DNA of 64,000 nt from Saccharomycopsis fibuligera x Saccharomycopsis cf. fibuligera (GCA_001936135.1 CP012816.1:3035501-3099500); one strand, 5' to 3'. Counted from the first letter of the stretch, positions 32,256 through 43,754 are shown. Made by a program: numbers and translations. The notes: generated from the letters alone by a model not told the origin.

Positions 32256-34728
32256 TTACTTCAAAGTAATAAGAACAGATACAACTCCCGTAGCTAAAAA
32301 CAAAATCAGCTGTAATACATAATAAGCCAACATGAAATAAAAATAATTCAACTGGTCGTAGGTATTCTGGATCAAAGCAAGATAGTTAGTAGCAAAGTAT
32401 ATCTCATACGATACGTATCCCATCCATCCTATAAACAACACTGTCATGGAAGAAGCAAGTACTTTGAGTTGTGTCTTCAACACCACCAGCAATACAAACA
32501 CCACAAAAGCAAGTCCTATACTGATAACTATTCTGCAAGTGCGGTAAAATTCAGGAAGAAACTGACCAAGCTCAAAATACGCTGGTATGTCCTTGTAGTA
32601 CTGATAGTTAAAAGCCACAACTAAGGTCATTGAAGTCAATATTAAATAACAGTCAAAAGTTAAAATAGCAGCATACAGGCAATATTAGCAACCTGTGTTA
32701 TTTGGTTTATTAAAACTATTTACTTGTGATTTTTGTTTCCCCAAGATGGTGGCTGCACCAAATTTGATTTTGCGGGCCATGTGAGTAAACTTGGTAAATA
32801 AAATTGATTGATAGATCAATAGCATGAACACAGCCAAACCAGATAGCACTATAAGCACAAAAAATGCGACACCACATGGAAGAAACCCATTAGCTGCTTG
32901 GTAATATTCATCTAGCCAAACTTCCACAGTATTAGATTAGTCAGGATTGGTTCCAACAGCAGTCCAGTTAGCTGCCAAAAGTTTTGATTTTATTTCTAGA
33001 GCCCTGCGATCTCCATAATTGTACATTATGTTATAATAAATGGAGTTATTATTCCAATTAAATCCCAAAAATATTTGGTACAAGATAAAATTTAGCCAAC
33101 AGAACAAAATTGATTGTGAAACCATTAGAATAGCTTTCAAAGTTATTACTTTCGGATTTACGTTTCTATTCCATATCAACTTCACAAAGACCGACAAAAA
33201 GGCTACAGCCAATATTGACATAAGTGATATAGTGTACCATCCTTTCAAAGGGTGAGAAATGGTACTAAAAAGTTTATCAAAGCCAACCCCTTTGAAATGT
33301 TTGAAAAAAAGTTTAATAAAAAACTTTTCCTTTTTTGTCTCTAAGGGTAAAAAGGAACTTTCATAAGTCTTTGACAAAATTTTTGTTCCAATCACATAAT
33401 TTGCGATGATCAAAGTGAAATGGAAGAAAGCAAACCACTTTCTGAAATTAGCAATAAGCACATCATAGTAAAGACTGTTATTCTTTTCGGGATCTTTGAA
33501 GCTTGGAAGAACGCTGAATGTGCTAGACAAGATTGGGTTACCGAGTAGGCAAAAACAAACAAATAAAATGACATACTTATAATTATCGGTGTTGAGGATT
33601 CTTTGTTTACTGCAAAGAAACAATAAACAAGCACAAATGAGGTAATCCCTATCATGATCATTGCTAAGATACCAGCACCGTCGTAAGCTTTGAAAGTCAT
33701 ACTATTTTGAAAATTTATGTAAAACACCAAATGCACCAAAATGAAAAACCCATTCAAGATAGTCAAGGCGCGATAATTTTGAATATATAGCAACTTATTT
33801 GGCTCACTTATATAATTCTTGGTCCCTTGAAAGGAAAGAAACTAAAACTCTTTTCTTATGGAAGCAAAAAACAATATACCTTGAATTAAAATTGTAATAC
33901 CAGATATCACCAAAATCCAATAAGTTGCAAATTTAACAGCCCTGATATTTTCAGCAATTCCGATAGCCATCTGCCTCAGCAACATATGTTAACATATATT
34001 CAGCAAGAGAGATGTAAATCAAAATTAAGTAAAGCAATAGGTATAGCGCTTGTATAGTATTCTTAGTCATCAATGCAGTAATTGTAATGAATAACTGATA
34101 CGCTCTTGAGAAAAACAAAAGAAACCAAAGATGTGGCAATGTAAGCGTTAAATGAGGCTTTGGTTTTGTCTACTTGGTTAAAATCTGACAGATTAATTAT
34201 TTGCAGAACTCTCTTAAACTTTCTTCTGTTGTTATTTGCATTATCGAAGTTTGTTTGTTTCTCATTGGTAGTGCCAATTCCATCTTTGCCTTTGCCAAAT
34301 TGAGAGAGCAAAGAATAACGTACAGATTTCGGACTTTTTAAACTATTTGCAAGGGTTGGGCTGTTTAGTCCGCCTACTTCGTCTATATCTTGAACAAATT
34401 TCGAGACACCCGAGTATGGTGATTGGTACTCTGTGCAATTGAAATAATCGGGCTCATAAGTAGGCAAGTAGAGTGGTTTATCAGTTCTGAAAATGTCTTC
34501 TTGGCTTTTTATGTTATTTTCTTTTCTTTTTTTTCTTTTTTTTTGACATAATCTTAAAGGTGGAACTCTTTTGTCCCTAATAATCCCTCTTTTTTTTTCA
34601 GTATTGTATTTGTTGTACCAATTCGTTATGGTCTGTAATTTTTTGCTGGGCCTATCAGCTGAAGATAGCATACCGCTAGCAAAGCCACAGGGAAGAGAGT
34701 TAAAAACGCAAATAAGAAAAAATAACAA
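32256..34728 (-). pseudogene. Decayed gene for a multi-pass membrane protein, family not recognised
   Basis: Six consecutive minus-strand frame segments read on as one protein of roughly 820 residues: a possible hydrophobic leader (no ATG; first ATG at 34671), about 190 hydrophilic Lys/Asn/Ser-rich residues, then 12-14 hydrophobic segments with short charged loops. Continuity is broken by frame changes near 34155, 33970 and 33600 and by in-frame stops near 33850, 32938 and 32685; after the stops near 32938 and 32685 the same frame continues with protein-like sequence, which argues for decay. A segment near 33835-33888 could be a 54-nt intron (GTATAT...CAAG) but lacks a branch site, so an intron-rich gene is a weaker alternative. 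I do not recognise the family and assign no function. Loss seems recent, since long stretches remain open. Confidence 0.65.
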
Positions 34729-36652
34729 CCCACAAGAAGACTAACAAATATTATTGATAGAAAGAACAAAAAAAGGTCAGAATACCTAGACGCAGTTCTG
34801 CCTCAGTCTTATTTCCCTAGGAGCTAAAGCTGCGGGACCATGCAATTGAACGCTTTTATTGGCCAATAGAAATAAACACCCAAAAATCCATAGCACACAA
34901 TGTTGAGGTTAGCACTGTGCTCTAAAAGACCAAATGGGTGCGGCTAGAAGCCATATATAAAAATCTCGGAACTATGCTGGTGCCACCTGTAGACTTTTTT
35001 ATCCTGTAGAGAAGATATTTGTGGCTCTAGCTCGGCAGTTCATAGTGCGCTACCCCCGAAATCTAGCTACTGTGCACTATATTGTTGCTAATAAAACCTG
35101 TGAATATGCATACTGATAGGGGCACAAGTAGCGCTCATGTAAACGACAATAGGATATTTACTACTGAAGTCCACTGTATTCAAACATACCTAATTGTCAA
35201 TTTATATACATAGTTATATGCTTTTTTAAAAGATTGAGCGGCTCGCTAATTACCTGTCAGTTTACTAATCACTTTTATTGTAGACTATTAAAGTAATATT
35301 CCATGAAAATTCAACCAAAGTAATAACTGTGTTGACTAAACACTTCTTGCCTATGTTCAATACCACTACTATGGATGCATAATAATGCATGTAGACGCGT
35401 CTATTGCATCAGAATGCAATACATTTCACCGAACATCTATTAATCTACAACATACTTGCTTGCAGAGAAAAGTGTCACTTCAATTTGCTGATATTTATTA
35501 GTTATAAATATATGTTTTTGGCGTCGATTGGTCTAATATTGTGAAGTCCGTTCTTGCAACATGCAATACTATGGTACGAGTATTTTGTCTCATATCTTTA
35601 TTAAAGCACTTATGTATTTGTGGAGTTTACCTTGCCGACATTTTACACACAAAGGTCAACACTTGAAAAGCTTGACAGTGTAGTTAATACTTCACCATAA
35701 AGATAATCTTCAAAGCGAGAATAACACTATACTGTAGCTTGTATACTTTTCTTATCACATACCTCATACCCACATCAGCTGCATACCTCATAGAGAGCGT
35801 ATGGATCTTATTTATAGCTTGTGGTTACGCCGCACGGCTATTACATGCGTAGAGCTGCCTCATACCAAACTTTTGGAGCTATTATGAGCAAAGCACCTGA
35901 TGAAGAATTTGGAAATTTGCAGTATAATAGTCTTAATTTGAAAGCCTAAGCTGAATAAGTTTACACACAGTACTAAATGCTAAAATGGTAGTTCAATAAT
36001 CCTATCAAGTTGCACTAAAATATATCGAACAGGAGAACCCAAGAATGGCCAACATTCTCACAATATACACAAGATAGTAGCGTAACTTGGATAATCATAA
36101 GCAAAAATGAAGCGAAAAAAATCGTTAAAATAGCTGCTTCGATAGTTGCTCAAATGATCTCCAATATGGCTACTGTTATCAGAAGACAGCGGAGTCGATT
36201 TGGTTATCTCCGGAAGCAGTAGATGTTGTGTATTGCAACAACTGTGATGCCCTTTTCCTTGTTTACGTATGTGAGTCTTGCATTGTTGCTTCCAAACGCT
36301 GCAGGCGATTTGAAGAGATGCATCCAGGAGACGCCGGATTCGTCACAGGTAAACTCAAAGCCGCGGGAAACAACAAATAGCCGAAAAACCGTTGCCAAGA
36401 ATGAAACAAAAAACAAAAAGCGTTCTGTAAACCTCAGAAGGAACTAACAAATTAATGATAGATTTACATGTTGAATACGCTCTAATTACTGAGCTTATCG
36501 AAAATATGTTTGTTATGTTTGTGCCACACACACCTATGGCAGCTGGAAGTTTTACCATGGTTTCACATACGGCTTTATACACTGTGTATGAGGAACACTT
36601 AGTGCTGAAGTGAGAAGCAAGATCAGTCATATTACGGTTGTGAAGACATAAA

Positions 36653-36704
<52 letters not shown>

Positions 36705-37828
36705 AACTTCTAATTTTGTATATCGATTATCAGATTGGTCAGCGACAACTGATAAGAAGTACTAATGCAGGCTTCATGTGAATCAAGTTTTTATTTTTAT
36801 TTCAGAAAAAATATTCAGTAAAACCTTGTAAGCAACACCCAATAGAATATCTGATAAGAGATTTTAATGGAGAAGAAGGGTAGAGGGTACAGAGAAAAAA
36901 CTCAAAAAAAATTTTTTTTTTTTTCAATCTCGTGTTTATTGCCATGTACGGTGAAAAGTTGCAGTATGGAACGAGATGCTTTTTCCCAATCAGGAGATTC
37001 AGTCGCATTGGTACGGTAGTGCACCGACAATTCCGAGGGAAGCGCATTACTAAAAAGACGAGAAAAAAATAACTGACAAACGCATTTTGGACAACTATTT
37101 ATGAGTAACAGACAAAAACATGAGGAAATAGAAGCTCAGAATTTATCCGAGTTCCCTTGCCCTTTTAAGGCTTCACCTTATGTTTGTAAATTACTGGTAA
37201 CACTATACTATCAGTTCTACAAAGCATGTCTGTGTAGGGTGGATATTCGTACATATGTCAAAATACTGCGCTAAATTAGTGTGTGGCCGGTTAGCATTTC
37301 TCGTATTCAAGCATTAATTAAAAAAAAAAAAAAGAAAGATGCGAAAGCAACAATAAATAGCGTTATCAAAGGGCTTGATTATTGTATGTTGTGATATGTT
37401 ATGATAACAAAAATGAATGAAAACCCGCTACATAAACTATCACCTCTCCTGCTTATCAGCTTTGTGGGTTAGTGGGTTGAGTTGTCTGATGTAAACACCA
37501 CTCATCTCCAATTGAAAGACGCATCCTCAAATATTTTAATGACTTACACACTGTATTGCTGTAGCATACACCGCTCCGACATTGGCATCTCTTTTCTTAC
37601 CAAAAGGTTGGGGCAGCTGGCTGTTTGCGGAAATTCATTTATCGCCGTACGGCCTCGGAATATCATGCAGGCCGCTGCGCTTCAACATCAGACCCAGCAT
37701 AAATTAAAAACATGCAATACAGCTTTTATCAAGTCCGCTGCTAAAAAGATAGGGAGAAATTTATCTTGAAGCATAAATCATGCAAGCGGCATCACTGAAC
37801 GGTACCAAACTTACTTTTTTACTTGAGT

Positions 37829-37865
<37 letters not shown>

Positions 37866-38083
37866 CTTGCTTGAGATTGGAGGGGAGTACGCTGTTTAAA
37901 ATAAGTATATCAGTAGTGTCTTCGCTGCATTGAGCAAAAATAGTATTACCTTTTCCATTTCTTCTTGTTTCCAGCCGTCTACTTTTTATTTCAGTTTATT
38001 TGTCACATTCTACTGTCTGCCTTCATTTCAAATTGCAGTAGCTTACTTTTCATTTTTTTTTTTTTTTTTACGAGTTATTTACC
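34729..38083. other. 3.4-kb AT-rich gene-free region
   Basis: No frame with protein-like content; short frames near 36.2-36.6 and 37.5-37.8 kb lack ATG or are low quality. Contents: a double CCAAT palindrome ATTGGCCAAT (34858-34867) with TATATAAA near 34955, a 12-bp palindrome TAGACGCGTCTA (about 35392-35403) among ATGCAT repeats, a 46-T run (36658-36703) and a 33-T run (37830-37862). The right part is the promoter of the permease at 38084. A centromere or former gene location cannot be judged by eye. Confidence 0.5.
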
Positions 38084-39853
38084 ATGGGAGGTTTAGATGT
38101 AGTGAAAAGTGCTGGCTCTGCTGCAATAAGCACAAATGGAAGAGTGTTTAACAATTTTGCAAACGAAAACCAAATAGACGAAGAATTTTACGACGTTCCT
38201 TTGGAAGAGTTTTTGTACCATGCCAAACTCCAAAGAGAGCTTGAAAAGTCTCCAGACTATGGTGAGGCTGCACCAACGATTCCTTTGTGGGAGCTTATTC
38301 GCGTGAAGATGCTTGGGAAAGAACCAAGAAATCCCAATGGAGTTGACCAAGAAAAAGTCTCTTCGGAAGGATTAACTGGCGGCTCTTCTGGCGACGCTGT
38401 CAACGAAAAGGGCTCTACTCACAATTTAATCTCTGAGCCAATCAATACTTCTTTGGAGAACGCAAACAGAATGTTGAGAACTGCTTCTTGGGGCTCAGTG
38501 TTCTACTTGATCACCACCGATATCCTTGGTCCAACAAGTGCTCCATATGCTCTTGCACAACTTGGTTATGTTCCAGGAAGTTTGCTATATTTCCTTTTTG
38601 GTGTCTGTGCTGCTTACACAGGTGTGCTTATTTGGAAAATGTATTTGAAATTGGACTCAATGAAATACCCTTTGAGAAACTATGGTGATATTGTTGGCCG
38701 TGTTTACGGCAAACATACGAGATATGCTATTGATGTTTTCCAAGCTATTCAGTTGTTATGTAATGTGGCAGTCATTATTCTTGGTAACGGTCAAGGTTTG
38801 TCTCAAGTTGCTAAAGGTAAAGGTTGTTACACCATTTTGATTTTTGTCTGGGCTATTGCTGGTATGATTGTTGGTCAAATTCGTTCTTTGCAAAAATTTG
38901 GGTTTTTAGCTAATAGTGCTATCTGGATGAATGTGTTTGTTATTATTGCTACTATGGCGTGCGCTTCTGTTCAGCCACCAAATTATACTGCTGCTCTTGG
39001 TACCAATAACATCTCAAAAGGTCCAGTTATCACCAAAGCTATTATTAGTGGTTCCGATGGTAACTTTGAAAACCAATTGAACGCTTGTATGAACATTGTG
39101 TACTCATATGGTGGTGCATTGGTGTTTGTTGAATTTATGGCCGAGATGAAGAGACCTTGGGATTTCTGGAAAGGTATGGCTACCGCTCAGTTATTCATTT
39201 TTTGTGTTTACCTTCTTTTCGGTTTGATCACTTATCACTATCAGGGTCAATTTGTTATCAACCCAGCTAACCAAGGTATCAGTAACTATGGTTGGCAAAC
39301 AGCTACGAACGTCATTAACTTGGTCTCAGCACTTATTGCCGCTGCCTTGTATGGTAATGTTGGTATCAAGATCATTTACCAAACCATTTTCCAAAGATTT
39401 TTCAATTTCCCATCCCTTACCAGCAAATATGGCTCATTTATTTGGACTATTGCTGTCGTCGTTTACTGGGCTATTGCGTTTGTTATTTCTGCATCCATTC
39501 CAAACTTCTCCTCGTTGGTCTCTTTGGTTGGTGCGATATGTATTTTGCAATTCACTTACACCTTCCCATTCATTATAAAGTTCGGATTGGATTTGCAAAT
39601 TGGTGCTCTTCTTGGTGACGGTGAATATGATCACGTTAACAAAATTACTCATCGTGTTGATTCATGGAAAAACATAAGCAGATGGATTCGTGGGTTCAAG
39701 TATAGATGGTATTTGAATTTGGCCCACTTTACTTTATTCTTGGCATCCTTAGCTACTGCTGCTCTCGGTATTTACTCTAGTGCCGAATCCTTGAAAAAAG
39801 CTTTTGATGCCAAGTCTACTACATCTTTTACTTGCAAGTCTCCGGTTGCTTGA
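38084..39853 (+). CDS. AAAP-family amino-acid permease (MTR-like)
   Basis: 589-residue transporter of the amino acid/auxin permease family, with a cytosolic N-tail of about 135 residues and about eleven membrane segments. Family signs are TASWGSVFYLITTDILGPTSAPYA at the first helix, LGYVPGSLLYFLFG in helix 2, NIVYSYGGALVFVEFMAEMKRPWDFWKG near the middle and YGNVGIKIIYQT later. It resembles the filamentous-fungus neutral amino-acid permease MTR more than the vacuolar AVT proteins, so uptake of neutral or aromatic amino acids at the plasma membrane is the best guess. Start ATG 38084 has a purine-poor CC context, but homology-like sequence begins within 60 residues. A 33-T run lies about 220 bp upstream. 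Confidence 0.85.
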   Translation: MGGLDVVKSAGSAAISTNGRVFNNFANENQIDEEFYDVPLEEFLYHAKLQRELEKSPDYGEAAPTIPLWELIRVKMLGKEPRNPNGVDQEKVSSEGLTGGSSGDAVNEKGSTHNLISEPINTSLENANRMLRTASWGSVFYLITTDILGPTSAPYALAQLGYVPGSLLYFLFGVCAAYTGVLIWKMYLKLDSMKYPLRNYGDIVGRVYGKHTRYAIDVFQAIQLLCNVAVIILGNGQGLSQVAKGKGCYTILIFVWAIAGMIVGQIRSLQKFGFLANSAIWMNVFVIIATMACASVQPPNYTAALGTNNISKGPVITKAIISGSDGNFENQLNACMNIVYSYGGALVFVEFMAEMKRPWDFWKGMATAQLFIFCVYLLFGLITYHYQGQFVINPANQGISNYGWQTATNVINLVSALIAAALYGNVGIKIIYQTIFQRFFNFPSLTSKYGSFIWTIAVVVYWAIAFVISASIPNFSSLVSLVGAICILQFTYTFPFIIKFGLDLQIGALLGDGEYDHVNKITHRVDSWKNISRWIRGFKYRWYLNLAHFTLFLASLATAALGIYSSAESLKKAFDAKSTTSFTCKSPVA

Positions 39854-40124
39854 GATTCCGCTTTTACGTTTCTTCTACTTTGACTCAATTTCTTTTTAAT
39901 TTCTTTTCTTGCTTACACTTTTCTTTTTTTCAATGCTCAGAAATTTTGCTAATATTGCATTGGTATCTAATTTCCGATTTTTATGATTTCTGTTTTATAA
40001 TGTTTCTCTTATAGCAATGCCAGAGCCCTGGCAGTGCCCATTTGTCCACGCCTTTTAATGCTCGTTGCTGGTTGTCAATATCATGAACTACTTTAATAAT
40101 ATTAATTTTTGGGATTGTCTACAA

Positions 40125-40155
<31 letters not shown>

Positions 40156-40590
40156 TTTTTTTGAGTAAAAACGCTGTCGTCAGCATAATAGAGAGTTCAT
40201 TGTACTTTCCATTCCAACTCGGCGGTTTATGTCATGTTGAGAAAAACCAAATTCTAATGCAGGACAAACTGAAATTGCGAAACTCTGCGGTTAGTTAGGA
40301 CATGTACCTGTTATTGGCAGCTCGGAAAAGTAAAAAAAGTTTGCTCAACAAAAGGACATTGTTGGATAAGAGCCATTAGCGTGTGTTTTATTTAACGGAC
40401 ACGAAGTATAATGCAACCCCTAGAAGGGATGCTTGTGCATGTTGGCAGCGCAATATTTATGCGTTTGTGTTTGTACCCCGTTTGCACGCTCTACCAACTT
40501 CATGAATGCTTTTGAATGGTTCTATTTTGTGAACTATCGCTTCAATAAGTATGAAACAACAGATTGGAGTTTACATTTGCCAAAAACAAA
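39854..40590 (+). promoter_or_regulatory. Spacer permease to CFEM-type gene
   Basis: 737 bp with a 26-T run (40137-40162) and a small hairpin TGCCAG/CTGGCA (about 40018-40033) just after the permease gene that could act in 3' end formation. No gene-like frame. Confidence 0.45.
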
Positions 40591-41946
40591 ATGAACACAA
40601 GAATGCCATTTTTGATATGGCTGCTCATACTCACGACCGTACAGGCAACTCCGCCAGCTTGCTTTTTGAGTTGTGCCAACGAGGTGGCACATTGGTGTTT
40701 GGGAGGACCTGCCAACATGACCTGTCTATGCAGCAACCACCTATCTATAATTGGCTGCTTAACGGACGTTTGCGCAAACGGTGATTTTATACCCTCAAGA
40801 GATCATTTCCTGGGAACCTGTATAGAGCATAAAATTGACGTTGACAAGATTACGAATCAAACAACCCTCACTTTCTTGAATAACGCAAAAAATCACTTGA
40901 CTAAGCCTGCTATCAACTATGCTGCGTACGCGGGCCAGGGAAGAAAAGAAGATAGTCAGCAAACAGGTAATAGTCAAGGTGGCAGTTTTGATACTAATAC
41001 TGTAGTAGCTAACTTAGCCGGAGTCAATAACAAAGTAATAAAAGAGGAAAATGGGGCTGTGACTACGATGGAACCGAAAAGACTACAACGAATAATTGCA
41101 CCACCCCAACTACAGCCCCCACCTCAACCTCAACCTCAACCACAACCACAACCTCAACCTCAAATACAGCCACAAATACAGCCACAACCACATCCGCAGC
41201 AACCGCAGCAACCGCAGCAACCGCAGCGACAGTTTCCAGGGAAAACCGCTCCTTCTTTCAGACGGAAAAAAGTTGTGCCAGTTAAGATTGTCAAAAAGGT
41301 TAGAAAGGCGACCCAAAAAACCCCAGAAGATATCAAGGTTGCCAATGAAGCAGCTAGAAAATCTCCCGAGCCACATGACCTGGCACTAGAGGCCAGGGCA
41401 AGGTCGCGAAGCGTACAGTATTCTGACAGCCATATGAGCGATGCCCTTCAAACACACCGCAAACCCAAAGTAAGCTTGGACACAAATCAACGGAGTTACA
41501 GCCAGCAGCCGGCAGGGCCCGAGAACGAGAACCAGGGAGAACTGCTACAGCAACAAGACTTGGAAAAAGAACAAGAAGAAGAGCACGGCAAAGATCCCGG
41601 GGAAGTTGATCATATAAATTCAACTCCTGACGCTAGATTGGTGTCGACCAAAAACAAACACGGTAGCTTGAAAAGTAGCGTCAATAGTGGAGGACAGAAT
41701 GGTGAATTGCCGGTGTCTAACAGCCCTCCAGAGCCGCCGGTAAAGCTGTACACTAAGCAATCGCCGGCATACGACAAGGACGGGATGTTAGTAGACCACT
41801 ACAGTGGGTTTGTTAATCCATTAGCAGAATCCAGAGTGCGCAACAAGTTGTACCGTGCCGGCAACCGAAAGAAAGGGGTACCGGGAACCAGCAGAGGAGA
41901 AGAAGCGGTAGCCGCGAATCACATGCCGATGTTGTCTGAGACTTAG
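40591..41946 (+). CDS. Secreted CFEM-type eight-cysteine protein with Pro/Gln linker
   Basis: 451 residues. Residues 1-19 are a signal peptide (MNTRMPFLIWLLILTTVQA). Eight cysteines follow at 24, 28, 36, 45, 47, 56, 61 and 77, a spacing (CxxxC...C...CxC...C...C...C) that fits the CFEM domain used by Candida haemophores and cell-wall proteins. The residues just before the CxC pair read GPANMT; the aspartate that ligates haem in Csa2/Rbt5 is not there, so haem binding is doubtful. The rest is unusual: a PQ-dipeptide and PQQ linker (about 165-215), a basic K/R-rich patch (about 220-250), then a long hydrophilic tail with no GPI signal or membrane segment. It is therefore probably secreted, possibly processed. 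Start is ATG 40591; the frame upstream has only TTG. Confidence 0.7.
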   Translation: MNTRMPFLIWLLILTTVQATPPACFLSCANEVAHWCLGGPANMTCLCSNHLSIIGCLTDVCANGDFIPSRDHFLGTCIEHKIDVDKITNQTTLTFLNNAKNHLTKPAINYAAYAGQGRKEDSQQTGNSQGGSFDTNTVVANLAGVNNKVIKEENGAVTTMEPKRLQRIIAPPQLQPPPQPQPQPQPQPQPQIQPQIQPQPHPQQPQQPQQPQRQFPGKTAPSFRRKKVVPVKIVKKVRKATQKTPEDIKVANEAARKSPEPHDLALEARARSRSVQYSDSHMSDALQTHRKPKVSLDTNQRSYSQQPAGPENENQGELLQQQDLEKEQEEEHGKDPGEVDHINSTPDARLVSTKNKHGSLKSSVNSGGQNGELPVSNSPPEPPVKLYTKQSPAYDKDGMLVDHYSGFVNPLAESRVRNKLYRAGNRKKGVPGTSRGEEAVAANHMPMLSET

Positions 41947-42767
41947 CTATGATTACGGAAAAGTATATAAGCGCTTTTTTTTTTTTTTATATTTTTTTTA
42001 TTTTTTTTTATTTTTTTTATTTTATGTTATTTTATGTTATGTTATGTTATGTTATTTTAATTTTATTTTTTATAATTATTTTTTTTAACGGAAATGCTAT
42101 TATTGTCGCATCCTTCAGCTGCGTAGAACTGCGAAGGGACTTTTTGATCACGCATACTGCCAGCTGCTTCTGGTGTTGCTTTAGTGATCCCTACCTGTTC
42201 TGGATTCAAAGACTTATTCTCGACATCCGAAGGGCTTGAATATGTTTCTTGGTTAGCATGGTCGGTTTGTCTCGAGGTTTGCCTCGAGGTTTTTCTTCGT
42301 CAGCAGCGGTGGGACTGGAGTCGAGAACTTGTGTCCCGCGGTGGAGTGCATGGCCACGCGAGCCACGCGAGCGAATATGCTCAAGTCTGGTGATCGGCAA
42401 AGGATGGATAGAGTCAGAGTGAAGGAAGGAAGCTATGGTGCACTGTGCGTACCGAGGGAGTGTAGAGTATATATAGCGGCTTTTTCCCGAGGGAAGGTAC
42501 TATCTGCGAGCTCTGCTCTGGTTCAGCAGCTCAAAGCTAAGCGGGGGCCTTCACATTCACGATACTTGAGCCGCTTGAGAGCATTTCGTTTGTCACGCTG
42601 TCTTTACAACCGACCCACTGTGCTGTCAACTCCTGCGTCGACGGCGAAGAACCGCACGAGCCACAAAACTCACCAGGACGGAGAGGCGGAAGAGAAAGCA
42701 GAAACGTTACTGATTGCTATCGAGCAGCGCTGCAAAACACAGTCTACCCAGCAACGGCGTGCAGAAC
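41947..42767. other. Spacer with T-rich repeat and TATA box
   Basis: 821 bp. A T-rich stretch with TTATG tandem units (about 41976-42060) follows the CFEM gene, then base composition becomes GC-richer. CTCGAGG occurs twice 12-13 bp apart (about 42271-42291) and CCACGCGAG twice in tandem (about 42353-42372). A strong TATA box TATATATA lies at 42468-42475, 293 bp before the next ATG. The 151-codon frame 42329-42784 is not accepted. Confidence 0.5.
42468..42475 (+). promoter_or_regulatory. TATA box
   Basis: TATATATAG in GC-rich surroundings, so it stands out. It points to transcription toward the orphan frame at 42768. Confidence 0.5.
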
Positions 42768-43754
42768 ATGGTGAGCAGAGATAGAGATAGGATGTCGTTG
42801 GTGGAAGCCGGTCTTGTGATTGACACTAGCGCCGGCGATAGCGGTGCCACGGCGGCAGTGCCCGGCCAGGGAAACCACGGCGCCGGCGTCCCCGCCTCAA
42901 AAACCAGCCCTGATGCTGCTGGCGGCTACAAGAACAATACTTGCAGTCGCTATGGCGACAGCTGCGGCGACAGCTACGGCAGCCTCGTGGCCATGGATGC
43001 GCCGCGCTGGAGTATAGACGAAGGCGACGGGTGGGCGGTGTGCCCGTACCAGCGGTATTTCGCCCGCGCCGCGGGGGAAACAGTGCCAGACAAGTGGAGG
43101 GCAGAAGCAGCCGCCAGACTAGAGTTTGCAGAGGCCGCGGGGAGGGAAAAGGGAAAGAGCCTGGCGCGTCTCTATGGGCCGGACACAATGACGTGTAGCA
43201 GCGCTCAGAGCACTGGCACCGGCAACAGCAGCGGCGCTAGCGATGCTGGAGAAAAGAACACTGCGGAGACCCCGCCAACGGCGAGCGACAGAAGCACACC
43301 ACAGACAGGCGAGATTGACTACGCCTTGGGCGACCGCCAGAGACGACGAGCCAAGGCGCACCGAAACCGCCACGGCGGTCTTGACCGCGACCGCGACCAG
43401 GACCGAGATCAAGATGGAGATGGAGATGGAGATGGAGATGGAGATGGAGATAGAGAAGACCCGCTATCAGCACCTGACGCGTCCCCGCGGGCTCCCAACC
43501 GCGCTGTTGCGAGCCTGGCAGAGTTCCTGCGGAGACTGAGCGCTCTTGCTGCACAGCACAGGGCCTCGCTACCAAGGGCGTGGTTCACGGGGGCCTCGTT
43601 CCCAGGTGCCACAAACACCACAAACACCACAAACACCACAAACACCACAAACACCACAAACACCACAAGCACCGCAGGCACCGGGGCCAGCAAGTTTCGT
43701 GCTGCCGGGCTTGCGGTGGTCACAGACACGCACAGCGCGCTCAGCACTACGTGA
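42768..43754 (+). CDS. Orphan GC-rich reading frame, hypothetical protein
   Basis: Possible 328-residue protein of no recognised family. The middle (about 80-150) looks protein-like: WSIDEGDGWAVCPYQRYFAR, then an amphipathic Ala/Glu/Arg segment ending KSLARLYGPD. Around it are low-complexity stretches: Asp/Gly repeats from GATGGA hexamers and Asn-Thr-Thr repeats from a 9-bp unit, both multiples of three and thus frame-preserving. For: a TATA box 293 bp upstream, a frame-preserving repeat pattern, ATG start. Against: GC-rich DNA gives long frames by chance, at least four CTG codons occur although the clade avoids them, and overlapping minus-strand frames are nearly as long. Confidence 0.35.
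   Translation: MVSRDRDRMSLVEAGLVIDTSAGDSGATAAVPGQGNHGAGVPASKTSPDAAGGYKNNTCSRYGDSCGDSYGSLVAMDAPRWSIDEGDGWAVCPYQRYFARAAGETVPDKWRAEAAARLEFAEAAGREKGKSLARLYGPDTMTCSSAQSTGTGNSSGASDAGEKNTAETPPTASDRSTPQTGEIDYALGDRQRRRAKAHRNRHGGLDRDRDQDRDQDGDGDGDGDGDGDREDPLSAPDASPRAPNRAVASLAEFLRRLSALAAQHRASLPRAWFTGASFPGATNTTNTTNTTNTTNTTNTTSTAGTGASKFRAAGLAVVTDTHSALSTT

Noticed and set aside
34911-35100. Possible solo LTR beginning TGTTGAGG with a TATATAAA inside
   Set aside because: No defined right end, target duplication or second copy found by eye.
36204-36630. Short frames on both strands near 36.2-36.6 kb
   Set aside because: Overlapping, short, no protein features; chance frames in a locally less AT-rich patch.
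42329-42784. 151-codon frame upstream of the orphan frame
   Set aside because: Spans the TATA box, rich in Arg/Ser typical of random GC-rich DNA, no homology recognised.
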